Position numbers and translations under genes: made by a program. Positions 30,746-40,366 of a DNA stretch of 42,353 nucleotides are shown here, in pieces. Below the pieces are notes generated by a model. The model was not told the DNA's origin, searched no databases, and saw only the letters and a list, made by a program, of their open reading frames with translations. The DNA lies in contig JAEEPQ010000005.1 of assembly GCA_016284885.1 (NCBI GenBank), positions 1-42,353 of the forward strand, in the 5' to 3' direction. The number at the start of each line of letters is the position of its first letter. Positions within the stretch are counted from its first letter, which is position 1. The DNA is from Desulfovibrio sp. (GTDB lineage: Bacteria > Desulfobacterota > Desulfovibrionia > Desulfovibrionales > Desulfovibrionaceae).

Positions 30746-32323
30746 CTAGGCGCCTGCTTCTTCGCCGTCGTCGAGCTGGGCGTGGACTCTGCGTCCTTCC
30801 TTCTCGGCCTGCACCAGGTGGTTGAGGGCGTTCACGTACGCCTTGGCGGAGGCGACGATGATGTCGGGATGGGAGCCACGACCCACGGCGCTGAAGCCGC
30901 CGTCGGCAAGGCGCACGGTGACTTCGCCCTGGGCGTCCGTGCCGCCGGTGATGGCGTTCACGGCGTACTGCTTGAGATCCGGCTCGCGGCCGACCATGTC
31001 GGCTATGACGTTGAAGACTGCGTCCACAGGGCCGACGCCGAAGCCGGCGCCGCTCTTTTCGATGCCCTCCACGTCCATGAGCACGGCGGCCGTCGGCGGC
31101 ACGCCGCCTGCATCGGAGCTGGAGACGGAGACGTGGCGCAGGCGGAAGCTGTCGGGCGCGCGGTAGAGCTTCTCCTGGATAAGGGCCAGGAGGTCTTCGT
31201 CGAAGATGGTCTTCTTGCGGTCCGCCAGATCCTTGACCGCCTCGAAGACGGTTGCGACCTGCTCTTCGGAGAGCTTGTAGCCGAGGCTTTCGTACTTGCT
31301 CTTCACGGCGTTGCGGCCCGAGTGCTTGCCGATGACAAGGTTGCTCTCGGCGCGGCCCACGGTCTGAGGCGTCATGATCTCGTAGGTCTGGCGGTTCTTG
31401 AGCATGCCGTCCTGGTGGATGCCGGACTCGTGGGCAAAGGCGTTGGCGCCGATGATGGCCTTGTTGTTCGGGATGGGCTGGCCGATGATCATGGAGAGCA
31501 GGCGGCAGGAGGGGTAGAGCTTCTCGGTCTGAATGTTGCTTTCGAGGCCGTAGTAGTCCTTGCGCACGCGCAGGGCCATGGCGACCTCCTCGAGGGAGGC
31601 GTTGCCGGCGCGCTCGCCTATGCCGCAGAGGGTGACTTCGGCCTGGCGCACGCCGACGCAGAAGGCGGCCAGGGTGTTGGCCACGCCGAGGCCGAGGTCG
31701 TCGTGGCAGTGCACGGAGAAGATGGCCTTGTCGGCGCTGGGCGTGTTTTTGATGACGTAGTCCAGCAGCTCGATGTACTCGGCGGGCTGGGCGTAGCCCA
31801 CGGTGTCGGGCAGGTTGATGGTGGTCGCTCCGGCCTGGATGGCGTTCTCGCAGGCGCGGCAGAGGAAGTCCCTGTCTGAGCGGGATGCGTCTTCGCAGGA
31901 GAATTCCACGTTGCCCGTGAGGCTGGAGGCCAGGGACACGTACTCGGATATCATCTTGAGCACCGTCTCCGGATCCTTGCGCAGCTTGTACTTCATGTGC
32001 AGATCGGAGGTGGAGAGGAATGTGTGGATGCGCGGGTTTTTGGCCACCTTGACGGCGTCCCAGCAGCGCCTGATGTCCTTCTCCGTGCAGCGGGCGAGGC
32101 CGCAGATCTGGACGCTGTCGCCGGCCTGTCTGGCGATGGCCTGGACGGAGTCGAAGTCGCCCTGGCTGGAGGCGGGGAAGCCCGCTTCGATGACGTCGAC
32201 GCCGAGGATTTCGAGCTGGTGAGCGATGCGGAGCTTCTCGCCGAAGTTCATGGTGCAGCCGGGGGACTGCTCGCCGTCGCGAAGCGTGGTGTCGAAGAAG
32301 ATGACCTGATTGGAAATAGCCAT
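30746..32323 (-). CDS. leuA: 2-isopropylmalate synthase
   Basis: A 525-residue enzyme that condenses acetyl-CoA with 2-oxoisovalerate, the first committed step to leucine. It carries FFDTTLRDGEQSPGC at the N-terminus (metal-binding Asp), SVHCHDDLGLGVAN (metal His pair), GIGERAGNASLEEV, and a C-terminal LeuA dimer/regulatory domain (about 385-510) that binds leucine for feedback inhibition. ATG 32323 (MAISNQVIFF) follows GAGGAGCTTCTCTCT. Full length. Its 2-oxoisovalerate substrate would also be a possible substrate of the oxidoreductase at 7.3 kb, if that enzyme is of the VOR type. Confidence 0.96.
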   Translation of the reverse strand: MAISNQVIFFDTTLRDGEQSPGCTMNFGEKLRIAHQLEILGVDVIEAGFPASSQGDFDSVQAIARQAGDSVQICGLARCTEKDIRRCWDAVKVAKNPRIHTFLSTSDLHMKYKLRKDPETVLKMISEYVSLASSLTGNVEFSCEDASRSDRDFLCRACENAIQAGATTINLPDTVGYAQPAEYIELLDYVIKNTPSADKAIFSVHCHDDLGLGVANTLAAFCVGVRQAEVTLCGIGERAGNASLEEVAMALRVRKDYYGLESNIQTEKLYPSCRLLSMIIGQPIPNNKAIIGANAFAHESGIHQDGMLKNRQTYEIMTPQTVGRAESNLVIGKHSGRNAVKSKYESLGYKLSEEQVATVFEAVKDLADRKKTIFDEDLLALIQEKLYRAPDSFRLRHVSVSSSDAGGVPPTAAVLMDVEGIEKSGAGFGVGPVDAVFNVIADMVGREPDLKQYAVNAITGGTDAQGEVTVRLADGGFSAVGRGSHPDIIVASAKAYVNALNHLVQAEKEGRRVHAQLDDGEEAGA

Positions 32324-32427
32324 AGAGAGAAGCTCCTCTGACCTTGGGAGAGTGTTGCGTGGAGAAGCGGCCGCTGGCGCGGCCGGGCAGGAAGGCCCGG
32401 GGCCCTCCGGGGCTGACGCTGGCCCTG

Positions 32428-33297
32428 CTAGTCGCCCTGCCGATGCTCGGGCTGCTGGCTGCTCTTCGGCAGCAGGTAGAAGGTGTAGACAAGCCCGCTG
32501 GCGATATAGGCCGCGCAGTAGGCGAAGCCCATGAGCTTGGGCGAGCTGTAGAGCAGGGCGAGCAGCACGAGGAAGGTGACGAGGACGCGGTAGGGATGCG
32601 CCCGGAAGATGTCGTACTCCTTGAAGGAGAAGTAGCGCACCCGGCTGACCATGAGGAAGCCCGTAAGCACGGTGAGCGCAAAGCACAGGTAGCGCATGGA
32701 GCCCTGTCCGCCGTCGGGCATGGCCCCGGCAAAGAGGACGAAGCACACCATGGTGCAGGCGCCGGCCGGGATGGGCAGACCGACGAAGAAGCGCTTGCTT
32801 GCCGTGTGGGCGCTGACGTTGAAGCGGGCGAGCCTGAGGGCGCCGCAGGCCGCGTAGATGAAGGCCGCCGCCACGCCGGCGCGGCCGAAGGTCTGCAGGC
32901 TCCACTGCCAGACCAGCATGGCCGGCGCAAAGCCGAAGGCCACGAGGTCCGCAAGGGAGTCGAACTGCACGCCGAACTCGCTGGCGGAGTGGGTAAGGCG
33001 GGCGACCTTGCCGTCGAGTCCGTCCATGAGGGCGGAGACGAGCAGCGCGAGGCAGGCGTCGGAATAGCGTCCCTGGACGGACCAGATCATGGAGAGGAAG
33101 CCCAGGAACATGCTCGTCATGGTGATCATGTTCGGCAGGAGGTAGACGGCCCGCTTGTCCCTGAGCCGCTCGCGGATGCGTTCGTTGAGGCGGTGCCTGC
33201 CGGCGCGGTTGTCCTCGAGGCGCACGGGCTCGGCAAAGACGGCGCGTTCCTCTGCCTGAATGGTGTCGTTCTGCTGATCCACGGCTTTTCTCCGCAT
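32428..33297 (-). CDS. pssA: CDP-diacylglycerol-serine O-phosphatidyltransferase
   Basis: A 289-residue membrane protein of the CDP-alcohol phosphatidyltransferase family that makes phosphatidylserine. The catalytic motif D-G-x2-A-R-x8-G-x3-D-x3-D is visible as DGLDGKVARLTHSASEFG, continuing VQFDSLADL (about residues 92-118), with about eight hydrophobic segments. A charged N-terminal extension of about 50 residues precedes the first membrane segment. It starts 14 bases after the psd stop, so the two-step phosphatidylethanolamine pathway is co-expressed. Confidence 0.95.
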   Translation of the reverse strand: MRRKAVDQQNDTIQAEERAVFAEPVRLEDNRAGRHRLNERIRERLRDKRAVYLLPNMITMTSMFLGFLSMIWSVQGRYSDACLALLVSALMDGLDGKVARLTHSASEFGVQFDSLADLVAFGFAPAMLVWQWSLQTFGRAGVAAAFIYAACGALRLARFNVSAHTASKRFFVGLPIPAGACTMVCFVLFAGAMPDGGQGSMRYLCFALTVLTGFLMVSRVRYFSFKEYDIFRAHPYRVLVTFLVLLALLYSSPKLMGFAYCAAYIASGLVYTFYLLPKSSQQPEHRQGD

Positions 33298-33311
33298 GTT
33301 CCGCAGGGAGG

Positions 33312-33962
33312 CTAGCTGGCGGCGCCGCGACGCGCGACAATGGTCTGGCCAGCGAGGACTTCCCTGCCCAGTGTGACCGCAGGAGTATATCCGGCGGGCA
33401 GATAGAGATCAACGCGGCTGCCGAAGCGTATCATGCCGATGCGCTCGCCCCTGGCCACATGGTCGCCCAGTTCGGCGCGGCATACGATGCGGCGGGCAAC
33501 GAGGCCCGCTATCTGCACGAAGGAGAAGACCGGACCTTCGTCGGACTTGACGGCGTAGCCGCAGCGCTCGTTGAAGACGGAAGCCTTGTCCAGAGAGGCG
33601 TTGAAGAACTTGCCGGGCCAGTAGGTGATGCTCTCCACGGTGCCGGCCACGGGCGTGCGGTTCACGTGCACGTTGAAGACGTTCATGAAGATGCAGATGC
33701 AGGTGCGTTCTTCGCCGGTCATGGGATCCACGCGCCGCTCTATCTTGACCACCTTGCCGTCGGCGGGGCTGGTCGCCGCTCCCGCTTCCTGCGGCACCAC
33801 GCGTTCGGGATCGCGGAAGAAGTTGAGCGAGAACCAGACGAGGACGACGAAGACGACGGTGAGCGCAGCCGAGCCCAGCAGGGCCGAGGCGAGGGCGCAG
33901 AGCGTTGTCAGAAAGATGACTGGGTAGCCTTCCGGGGTGATGGCTGCATTGGCTGGGCGCAT
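33312..33962 (-). CDS. psd: Phosphatidylserine decarboxylase, short (Psd-A) type
   Basis: A 216-residue proenzyme that decarboxylates phosphatidylserine to phosphatidylethanolamine. An N-terminal membrane segment (about 15-50) is followed by [19 protein letters not shown] and [11 protein letters not shown]. The Gly-Ser in the last motif is the self-cleavage site that creates the pyruvoyl group. Length is typical of the Psd-A class. The start follows GGAGG. First gene of the psd-pssA-leu operon. Confidence 0.95.
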   Translation of the reverse strand: MRPANAAITPEGYPVIFLTTLCALASALLGSAALTVVFVVLVWFSLNFFRDPERVVPQEAGAATSPADGKVVKIERRVDPMTGEERTCICIFMNVFNVHVNRTPVAGTVESITYWPGKFFNASLDKASVFNERCGYAVKSDEGPVFSFVQIAGLVARRIVCRAELGDHVARGERIGMIRFGSRVDLYLPAGYTPAVTLGREVLAGQTIVARRGAAS

Positions 33963-34066
33963 GGAGTCCTCCAGATGTTTTTCCGCACCTTCCGCTTTGC
34001 GGGCATGAGGCGTAAAAAAAGGTAAGTACGCGAAATGCGTCTAAATGACAAACACCGGCGTGGCGC

Positions 34067-34098
34067 AAAAAAATGCCCGGGGGACGTGCCCCCGGGCA
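34067..34098 (-). terminator. Intrinsic terminator of purL
   Basis: A perfect 10-bp TGCCCGGGGG/CCCCCGGGCA stem (34074-34083 with 34089-34098, five-base loop), with seven T residues following on the minus strand. It lies 28 bases after the purL stop. Confidence 0.92.
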
Positions 34099-34126
34099 GA
34101 CGGTGCGGATGCGAAGGCGGGCCGCG

Positions 34127-37114
34127 CTACCAGTCCAGAGGCTGCTTGAAGGCCTTGGCGAGTTCGTCGACGCGCTCGCTCAGGAGCGTGGAGCCGCCGC
34201 TCTTGAGGGTCATGCGGCCGTCGACGGTGACGGTGCCGATGCGACGGCAGACCTGGAACATGCCGAGGGTGTCGAGCACCATGGCGAAGGCAGGCTTCAC
34301 AGAGACCAGCATGCGGCTGGCGGATTCGGAGTAGAGCAGCTCCGTGGCGCTAAGGCCGTCGCTGGAAGGAACCTTGTCGAGGTCTATCTCGACGCCGAGA
34401 CGGCCGCCGATGCACATTTCGGCAAGGGCCACGGCAAGGCCGCCGTCCGAACAGTCGTGGCAGGCGTTGATGCCGCGCTGGCCCATGAGGGCGTGGATGG
34501 CCCGGTAGCGGGGCAGGGCAGAGGCCGCGTCGACGCGGGGCACCATGCCGCCGCTGAGGCCGAGCTCGAGGGCCGCTTCGGATCCGCCCATCTCGCGGCT
34601 AGTGAAGCCCATCATGTAGACGGCATCGCCCACCTGCTTGAAGTCGGAGGTCTGGGTGGCGACGATGTTGCTGATGACGCCGATGACCGAGAAGAGCACC
34701 GTTGGCGGGATGGAGATCTTCACGCCCGCATTGGTGTAGTCGTTCTTCATGGAGTCCTTGCCCGAGATGCAGGGCACGTTGTAGGCAAGGGAGAAGTGGC
34801 GCAGGGCCTTGCAGGCGCGCACGAGCTGGGCCAGCTTGTACTGGCCGTCCGGGCACTTGGGGCTCTCGACGGGGTCGCACCAGCAGAAGTTGTCGACGCC
34901 GGCCATGTGGTCGGGGTTGCCTCCCACGGCAACGGCGTTGCGTATGGCCTCGTCCATGGCGTTGGCCATCATCCAGTAGGTGTCGTAGTCGCTGTAGCGC
35001 GGGCAGATGCCGTGGGAGATGACGAGGCCCGCATCGCTCTCCAGTACCGGACGGATGACGCCGGCATCGGCCGGACCGTCGCGCTTGACGCCGCAGAGGG
35101 GCTTGATGACGCTGCCGCCCTTCACCTCGTGGTCGTACTGGCGGACGATGTACTCCTTGGAGCAGATGTCGAGGCGGCCGAGCATGCGCTTGAGGAAGGC
35201 ACCCTGATCGGGATCGGGGACGGCCACGTCGATGTCCTTCTGCTCGGGACGCTCCCAGCAGGCGTTGAGCTTGAACTGCGGAACGCCCTCGTGCATGAAG
35301 GCCATGTCGATGGAGCCCACCACGCGGCCGCCGTAGCGCACCTCGAAGTAGCCGGAATCGGTGTAGGTGCCGAGCACCGTGGCCTCGACGTCCATGTCCT
35401 TCGCCATGGCCAGGAACTGGTCGATGTGCTCGGGCGGCACGGCGAGGGTCATGCGCTCCTGCGCCTCGGAGACGAGGATTTCCCAGGGGCGCAGCCCGTC
35501 GTACTTGAGCGGAGCCTTGGAAATGTCGAGCACGCAGCCGTTGGTGTCCTCGGCCATCTCGCCCACGGAGGAGGAGAGGCCGCCGGCGCCGTTGTCGGTG
35601 ATGGCGTGGTAGAGGCCGAGATCGCGGGCGCGCATGATGAAGTCGTACATCTTGCGCTGGGTGATGGGGTCGCCGATCTGGACGGCCGTGGCCGGAGAGC
35701 CCTCGTGCAGCTCCTCGGAGGAGAAGGTGGCGCCGTGGATGCCGTCCTTGCCGATGCGGCCGCCGGCCATGACGATGAGGTCGCCCACCTGGGCCTTCTT
35801 CTGCCAGCCGGGCTTGCCGTTGACCATGCGGGGCAGCATGCCGACGGTGCCGCAGTAGACCAGCGGCTTGCCGAGGTAGCGCTCGTCGAAGATCACCGAG
35901 CCGTTGACCGTGGGAATGCCGGACTTGTTGCCGCCGTGCTCGACGCCGCGGCGCACGCCCTCAAGCACCCTGCGCGGATGCAGGAGCCTCGGGGGCAGCT
36001 CCTTGTCGTAGAAGGGCGAGGCAAAGCAGAAAACGTCGGTGTTGCAGAGCAGGTCTGCGCCCATGCCGGTGCCCATGGGGTCGCGGTTCACGCCGACGAT
36101 GCCGGTGAGCGCGCCGCCGTAGGGGTCGAGGGCCGAGGGGCTGTTGTGGGTCTCCACCTTGATGCAGGCGTCCCAGTCCTCGTTGAAGGCGATGACGCCG
36201 GCGTTGTCCGAGAAGACCGAGCGGCAGTAGTCCTCAAGCCCGAGCTTCTTGCGGATGAGGGCCGTGGTGTCGCGGATGCAGGTCTTGTAGAGGTTGTCCA
36301 GGTTCTCGATCCGGCCCGTCTCCTTGTTCACGTAGCGGATCTTGGAGGCGAAGATCTTGTGCTTGCAGTGCTCGGACCAGGTCTGGGCCATGCACTCCAT
36401 CTCCAGATCGGTCGGATCGGCGGGCAGGTTCAGCTTCGCGCGGCGCTCGGCCTCGTCCCTGGCCGAGAAGTGCGCCTTGATGGACTGCATCTCCTGGAGG
36501 CTCAGCGCCCAGGTGTTGGCGCGGCTCTTCTCGACGAGGGTGGCGTCGTCCATCTTGGAGAGCTCGATCACGTCCACGGTGTCGATGGCCTCGCCGGTGA
36601 CCTTGGCGGCCTGCGCCTCGAAACCGGGGCTGGCCTCCCATTCGGCCAGGCTCTTCACGCGGAAGCGCTGGATGAGGCCGTTGCAGAGCAGATCCGAGGC
36701 GATGCGCTCGACCTGCGCACGCGTGAGCTCTCCCGTGATCTGGTACTGCACGGCGGTGTAGACGCGGAGGCTCTCCCTGCCTATGCCGAGCACCATGGCG
36801 GCCGTGTCGCGGGCCGTGCGGGCCTCGTTGTCCGTGACGCCGGGACGGAAGCCCACTTCGATGAACCACGCGGGCTTGGGCTCGCGCAGGGGCAGAGGTT
36901 CGAGGGAGGCTTCCTGCAGGATGGGATCGTGCCAGATGGCTTCCTTGACCAGGCGCTCCGCCTGGGCCTTGTCCAGCCCGTCGGCGGTGAAGACCTTGAG
37001 CTGGCGGACGGCGTCGACGTGCAGGCCGAGCGAGCTTTCGATGTCCTGGGCTGTGCTGCGCCCCTGGGAATCGCCAAGGCCCTGCCTGGGGCCGGCTTCT
37101 ATGCGGTAGAGCAT
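34127..37114 (-). CDS. purL: Phosphoribosylformylglycinamidine synthase, PurS-PurL fusion
   Basis: A 995-residue enzyme that amidates FGAR to FGAM in purine synthesis. The first 200 or so residues hold two PurS-like units (AVRQLKVFTADGLD and VGFRPGVTDNEARTARDTA). The PurL body follows with TWSEHCKHKIF, HNSPSALDPYGGALTG and continuing GVNRDPMGTG, GGRIGKDGIHGATFSSEEL, DNGAGGLSSSVGEMAE and SGKDSMKNDY. It stops without the glutaminase domain of the 1300-residue E. coli enzyme, so a separate PurQ must supply ammonia. None is visible here. This layout is known from clostridia and Desulfovibrio. The start follows a GGAG site. Confidence 0.93.
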   Translation of the reverse strand: MLYRIEAGPRQGLGDSQGRSTAQDIESSLGLHVDAVRQLKVFTADGLDKAQAERLVKEAIWHDPILQEASLEPLPLREPKPAWFIEVGFRPGVTDNEARTARDTAAMVLGIGRESLRVYTAVQYQITGELTRAQVERIASDLLCNGLIQRFRVKSLAEWEASPGFEAQAAKVTGEAIDTVDVIELSKMDDATLVEKSRANTWALSLQEMQSIKAHFSARDEAERRAKLNLPADPTDLEMECMAQTWSEHCKHKIFASKIRYVNKETGRIENLDNLYKTCIRDTTALIRKKLGLEDYCRSVFSDNAGVIAFNEDWDACIKVETHNSPSALDPYGGALTGIVGVNRDPMGTGMGADLLCNTDVFCFASPFYDKELPPRLLHPRRVLEGVRRGVEHGGNKSGIPTVNGSVIFDERYLGKPLVYCGTVGMLPRMVNGKPGWQKKAQVGDLIVMAGGRIGKDGIHGATFSSEELHEGSPATAVQIGDPITQRKMYDFIMRARDLGLYHAITDNGAGGLSSSVGEMAEDTNGCVLDISKAPLKYDGLRPWEILVSEAQERMTLAVPPEHIDQFLAMAKDMDVEATVLGTYTDSGYFEVRYGGRVVGSIDMAFMHEGVPQFKLNACWERPEQKDIDVAVPDPDQGAFLKRMLGRLDICSKEYIVRQYDHEVKGGSVIKPLCGVKRDGPADAGVIRPVLESDAGLVISHGICPRYSDYDTYWMMANAMDEAIRNAVAVGGNPDHMAGVDNFCWCDPVESPKCPDGQYKLAQLVRACKALRHFSLAYNVPCISGKDSMKNDYTNAGVKISIPPTVLFSVIGVISNIVATQTSDFKQVGDAVYMMGFTSREMGGSEAALELGLSGGMVPRVDAASALPRYRAIHALMGQRGINACHDCSDGGLAVALAEMCIGGRLGVEIDLDKVPSSDGLSATELLYSESASRMLVSVKPAFAMVLDTLGMFQVCRRIGTVTVDGRMTLKSGGSTLLSERVDELAKAFKQPLDW

Positions 37115-37573
37115 GGTCGTCTCCTGTTGAGCGGATGTGTGCGCGAGCGTTCCTGCCCCGTCGCGCCCCAGAGACCGGCGCGCGGCGCAGACGTGGCGCC
37201 TGCAGAGTCCCGCATGACATGCGGTGGTCTTCTCTTGTGCCGTGACCTTTGGCCAGCGTCAAGGCTTGACTTGGGGCGCAGGCGCGCAGGGGCCGTCGCT
37301 GCGCCAGGACGGCATGCAGGAAGGCCTGCTCCCAAGCCTCCGCAGAGCGTGCGTCGCGCTCTTTTCCCCTGCAGAGCCGTTGCTGGCCCTTCGGGAATCT
37401 CGGGGCCAGCGCATGGGCTTCGAGTTCGAGGCGGAGCGTTGAGGCGAGAAGCCAAAAAGCCCGAAACGTTTCGTTCCGGGCTTTTCGTCTGCAGGGGGGG
37501 CTGGTGAAGCCGCCTGCGCTGGCATCTGTGGCCAGACCCAGCGCAGACAGATGCCTCCGCAAGGGGCTGCGCG
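37115..37573. other. purL upstream region, no gene
   Basis: A 459-base gap. Seen are a CCGCAT-GAC-ATGCGG hairpin (37210-37224) in the presumed purL leader and a possible weak -35 TTGACG on the minus strand near 37263. No purine riboswitch core was recognised by eye. A terminator (listed apart) lies near its right end. Confidence 0.45.
37455..37485 (-). terminator. Terminator of the exported calcium-loop-motif protein gene
   Basis: A 9-bp AAAAGCCCG/CGGGCTTTT stem (37455-37463 with 37477-37485), with an inner GAAACG/CGTTTC palindrome and T-rich ends on both strands. It lies about 90 bases after the gene at 37574 and could act in both directions. Confidence 0.8.
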
Positions 37574-38305
37574 CTACTTCGTCTCCAGTTCCTTGAGGCC
37601 GTAGCCGTTGGCAGGAATCCAGTCGACCTTGATGGGCGTGCCGGGGCAGCGCGTCTTGATCCACTCCTGGTAGACGGGCGTGTCGACGGGCTTGTCCATA
37701 CCCTTGGCACCGGCGAAGCCCTCGTCGTCGATGAAGTAGACGAATCCGTCGCCCACGGCGTCGATGTTCTGCGGGAAGGGCTTGTCGTTTTCGTAGGGAT
37801 TGGTCGGATAGGCCTTTTTGCTCCAGGCGTCGACGCTGCCTCTGGCCTCGTACTTGCCTGTCTTGGGATCGTACTGCGAAACTGCATAGGGCCAGAAGTC
37901 GCCGCCAAGTCCTTGATTGTGGGCGGCCGGCTCCTTGACGCAGCCACCGGTGCAGTATTCCGCGCCGGGGAAGGCTGTGCCCTTCACCGTGATCTTGCCG
38001 GCACCCTCGTCGAAGCCGCAGACGAACTCCTGCTGCGAGGCCATGGGGGCCGTCGTGAAGCTCAGGAGAAGCTCCGGCTTGCCGTCGCCGTCGACGTCGC
38101 AGATGGCCATCTTGTTGCCGGCGAAGTCGCCGTCGATTTCTTCGCTGGGGATGGTCTCGCCGTCCGGGAGCCTGTGCTGCTCCACAAAGGCCTGGGCGGT
38201 TTTCAGGTAGGCCTCGTGCCTGGCGTCCGCCTGGGCCGGGGCCGGCCAGAGCGCCGCCAGCGCCAGCAGCGCCGCGGCGGGACAAAATGCGTGCATCATT
38301 TTCAT
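37574..38305 (-). CDS. Exported protein with calcium-loop/FG-GAP-like motif
   Basis: A 243-residue protein with a signal peptide (MKMMHAFCPAAALLALAALWPAPAQA). The mature part contains AICDVDGDGKPELLLSF (about 67-83), a D-x-D-x-D-G calcium-binding loop followed by a beta strand, as in FG-GAP/VCBS repeats. A paired Cys region (YCTGGC), FWPYAVSQYDPKTGKYEARG and FVYFIDDEG follow. I do not recognise the full family. It is likely periplasmic and may measure or bind a solute, but no function can be assigned. The start follows GAGGAG. It shares a strand with two other exported proteins upstream. Confidence 0.7.
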   Translation of the reverse strand: MKMMHAFCPAAALLALAALWPAPAQADARHEAYLKTAQAFVEQHRLPDGETIPSEEIDGDFAGNKMAICDVDGDGKPELLLSFTTAPMASQQEFVCGFDEGAGKITVKGTAFPGAEYCTGGCVKEPAAHNQGLGGDFWPYAVSQYDPKTGKYEARGSVDAWSKKAYPTNPYENDKPFPQNIDAVGDGFVYFIDDEGFAGAKGMDKPVDTPVYQEWIKTRCPGTPIKVDWIPANGYGLKELETK

Positions 38306-38420
38306 AGGTCATTCTCCTCTTTCGAAGCAGGGCGTGCCGGGCGTCCATGGAACAGGCGCGCCTCAGGCTCCTGCACCTTCCCTGCCGGCCCGGCGTTGGT
38401 TCTGGAGACCGGAACGGCCG

Positions 38421-39173
38421 CTAGCCGGCCGCAGGGATGGGGATCTCGGTCTTCTGTTTGGTTATCTTGCTCTCGCTGCTCCAGTCCTTCTCCGCTTTGA
38501 CGGAGCGTTCAACGCCGTACAGCTTTCCGCTTGCGCTGTCGAAGCCGAGGCAGGCGAAGTCGCGGGTCGCCGTGGCCTGCCTGAGGACGGTCAGCTCCTC
38601 CTCGATGGTGTCGTAGAGCGCCACGGAGCAGTGTCGCCGCTCCGGATTCCCGCTCCGGAGCCCCTTGCTTTCATCGACAAGGGTGAAGACGAAGCGGTGG
38701 GGATCTGTCCAGAAGACGCCGCTCTCGGCGCAAAACGATGCCTTCCTGACGAAGCTCCTGCCGTCTGCGCCGGCGAGGTAGAAGCTGAGCCGACGCTCGT
38801 CTCCGCCGCAGAAGCAGGCCAGCTTTTCGCCGGAGGGGGAGAGTTCGGGATGGCAGAAGCGGGGGTTGGGCAGGGGCAGAAAGCCTGCAGGCCTGTCATC
38901 CTCGCCCCGGAAGAAGGCATGGCCGCTTCCGGCGCCCTTCATTTCCACGTTGGCCTCGGGATCGACCAGCACCCTGGACCAGACGCCCTTGTCCGTCAGG
39001 ACCGAGGCAAAGGGCACCTTCTCCACAAGACGCTTCTGGCCGCTGTCCATGCGGTAGACCTGTCCGTCGCGCAAGATCACGCCGCTGCCCGCGGCTCCGG
39101 CGCCGCCTGCTCCGCCGGCAGCGAGCGCGCAGGACAGCATCGCGGCAAGGGCAATGCGCTGCATGCTCTTCAT
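38421..39173 (-). CDS. Exported protein of unknown function
   Basis: A 250-residue protein with a signal peptide (MKSMQRIALAAMLSCALAAGG..., followed by a Gly/Ala-rich stretch). The mature part has short repeated beta-type segments such as GVILRDGQVYRMDSGQ, HPELSPSGEKLACF and RFVFTLVDESKG, reminiscent of WD40-like or TolB-like beta-propeller blades (PELSPSGEKLA is typical of a TolB blade). There are too few blades for certainty. Five Cys may form disulfides. It sits 56 bases downstream of the LRR gene, so the two are probably co-transcribed. Confidence 0.65.
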   Translation of the reverse strand: MKSMQRIALAAMLSCALAAGGAGGAGAAGSGVILRDGQVYRMDSGQKRLVEKVPFASVLTDKGVWSRVLVDPEANVEMKGAGSGHAFFRGEDDRPAGFLPLPNPRFCHPELSPSGEKLACFCGGDERRLSFYLAGADGRSFVRKASFCAESGVFWTDPHRFVFTLVDESKGLRSGNPERRHCSVALYDTIEEELTVLRQATATRDFACLGFDSASGKLYGVERSVKAEKDWSSESKITKQKTEIPIPAAG

Positions 39174-39229
39174 TGGAAAAACCTCCCTTGCCTTGCGTCC
39201 TGCGGGGGCCGAGCGGCGCCCCCGCGAAG

Positions 39230-40162
39230 CTACTTTTCCAGGTACACGACAAATTCCAGCTCGGCATCCCCGCCGAGACGGTAGGCTATCCTGAGCTTTC
39301 CGTCGCAGGAGGGGAAGGCGTAGGCACCCTTGGTGGGCTTGAGCTGGCGGGGTTCGGCATCGCCTTCGGGCTCGAGCGTGACGGAGGCGATCTTGGTGCC
39401 GTACTTGGCAAGATTAAGCCGGCACTTGTCGCCGGACGCCTTGGCAGGCTGGAAGTCGGCCATCGAGACGGCGTCGCCGTTCGGCAGCATAGCCTGCGCC
39501 TGCGCCGGCAGGGAGACTTCCGCGAGCTTCGGATTCTTTGACAAGTCGATCTTCGCGATGGGGTTCTCCAGGCAGTTCAGCTTTTCCAGGTCCGGGTTCT
39601 TGGAAAGATCCAGCGCCTCCAGCTCGTTGCCCCAGCAGTCGAGGGCCGACAGCTTCGGGCTGTGCGAGAGGTCGAGGGTCTTGAGGCCGTTGTAGCGGCA
39701 GGACAGGACGGCAAGCTCTGGCACGGTGGCAAGGTCGAGGGCCTCGATGCTGTTCTGGTCCAGGCGCAGCTCCTTGAGTGCCGGCACCTTGGCGAGGTCG
39801 AGGCCTGCCAGCTCGTTGCCGCTCAGGACGAGCGATTCGAGGGCATTGCCTGCCGGCAGGTCCAGGGTCTTGAGACAGTTGCTGAAGCAGATCAGCGCCT
39901 TCAGCGCCGTGAAGCGCTCCAGTCCCTTGAGGCTTGCTATCTCCCCGTAGGAGACGTCCATCTCCTCCACTTGAGCTATCTGAGCGTCCGTCAGCACGTC
40001 CCCGCCCTGGGCTGCGTTCTCCTTGACCCACTGCCGGAAATGGCTGTCCGGGAAGTTCGCGGCATCGACTGCGACGTCCGCCAGGGCCTCGCCTGCGCCC
40101 AGAGCCAGGGCCAGCAGCGCCGCAAGGCAGGCTTTTGAAAGCTTTGCTGTCAGCTTCAGCAT
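39230..40162 (-). CDS. Secreted leucine-rich repeat protein
   Basis: A 310-residue protein with a signal peptide (MLKLTAKLSKACLAALLALALGAGEALA). An N-terminal cap (NFPDSHFRQWVKENA and LTDAQIAQVEEMDV) resembles that of internalin-like proteins. About seven repeats of 21-22 residues then follow with the pattern L-x-x-L-x-(C/L)-x-x-N-x-L-x-x-L-D-L-(S/A). A C-terminal beta-type region (about 225-310) closes it. Such proteins usually bind other proteins at the cell surface or in the periplasm. No anchor is seen. The start follows AAGGAG. Confidence 0.8.
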   Translation of the reverse strand: MLKLTAKLSKACLAALLALALGAGEALADVAVDAANFPDSHFRQWVKENAAQGGDVLTDAQIAQVEEMDVSYGEIASLKGLERFTALKALICFSNCLKTLDLPAGNALESLVLSGNELAGLDLAKVPALKELRLDQNSIEALDLATVPELAVLSCRYNGLKTLDLSHSPKLSALDCWGNELEALDLSKNPDLEKLNCLENPIAKIDLSKNPKLAEVSLPAQAQAMLPNGDAVSMADFQPAKASGDKCRLNLAKYGTKIASVTLEPEGDAEPRQLKPTKGAYAFPSCDGKLRIAYRLGGDAELEFVVYLEK

Positions 40163-40186
40163 TGTTTCTCCTTTCGATCCGCAGGG

Positions 40187-40366
40187 TTAGTGCGGACCGG
40201 CATCGTTCAGATTCGTCTTTCCGCTGGCATTGAGCATGCGGCAGACGGCGTTCAGCAGGGTGTTGACGGCGTGCACGCCGATGTACAGCTAGGCCGGGTT
40301 CTCCCTGGCTCGCAGCCTGTCCTTGGCAAGGCGCTGCGTTGCGCTCCTGCCTTGTGCTGCCTGCAT
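40187..40366 (-). pseudogene. Possible remnant gene with amber stop
   Basis: Read leftwards from ATG 40366, 25 codons (ending RLAKDRLRARENPA) are followed by TAG at 40291-40289. Then come 33 more codons (LYIGVHAVNTLLNAVCRMLN...NDAGPH) to a TAA. The second part looks like genuine alpha-helical protein sequence in the same frame, so this may be the broken end of a gene. I do not recognise the parent and no ribosome site is evident. Confidence 0.3.

Noticed and set aside
30746-33412. Extended leuA frame starting at 33412
   Set aside because: The extra 363 codons overlap pssA in another frame. The ATG at 32323 fits the LeuA family start and has a ribosome site.
34073-37507. Long plus-strand open frame of 1144 codons across purL
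   Set aside because: It is the antisense shadow of purL, common in GC-rich DNA. Its translation is low-complexity (Ala/Gly/Val/His) with no motif.
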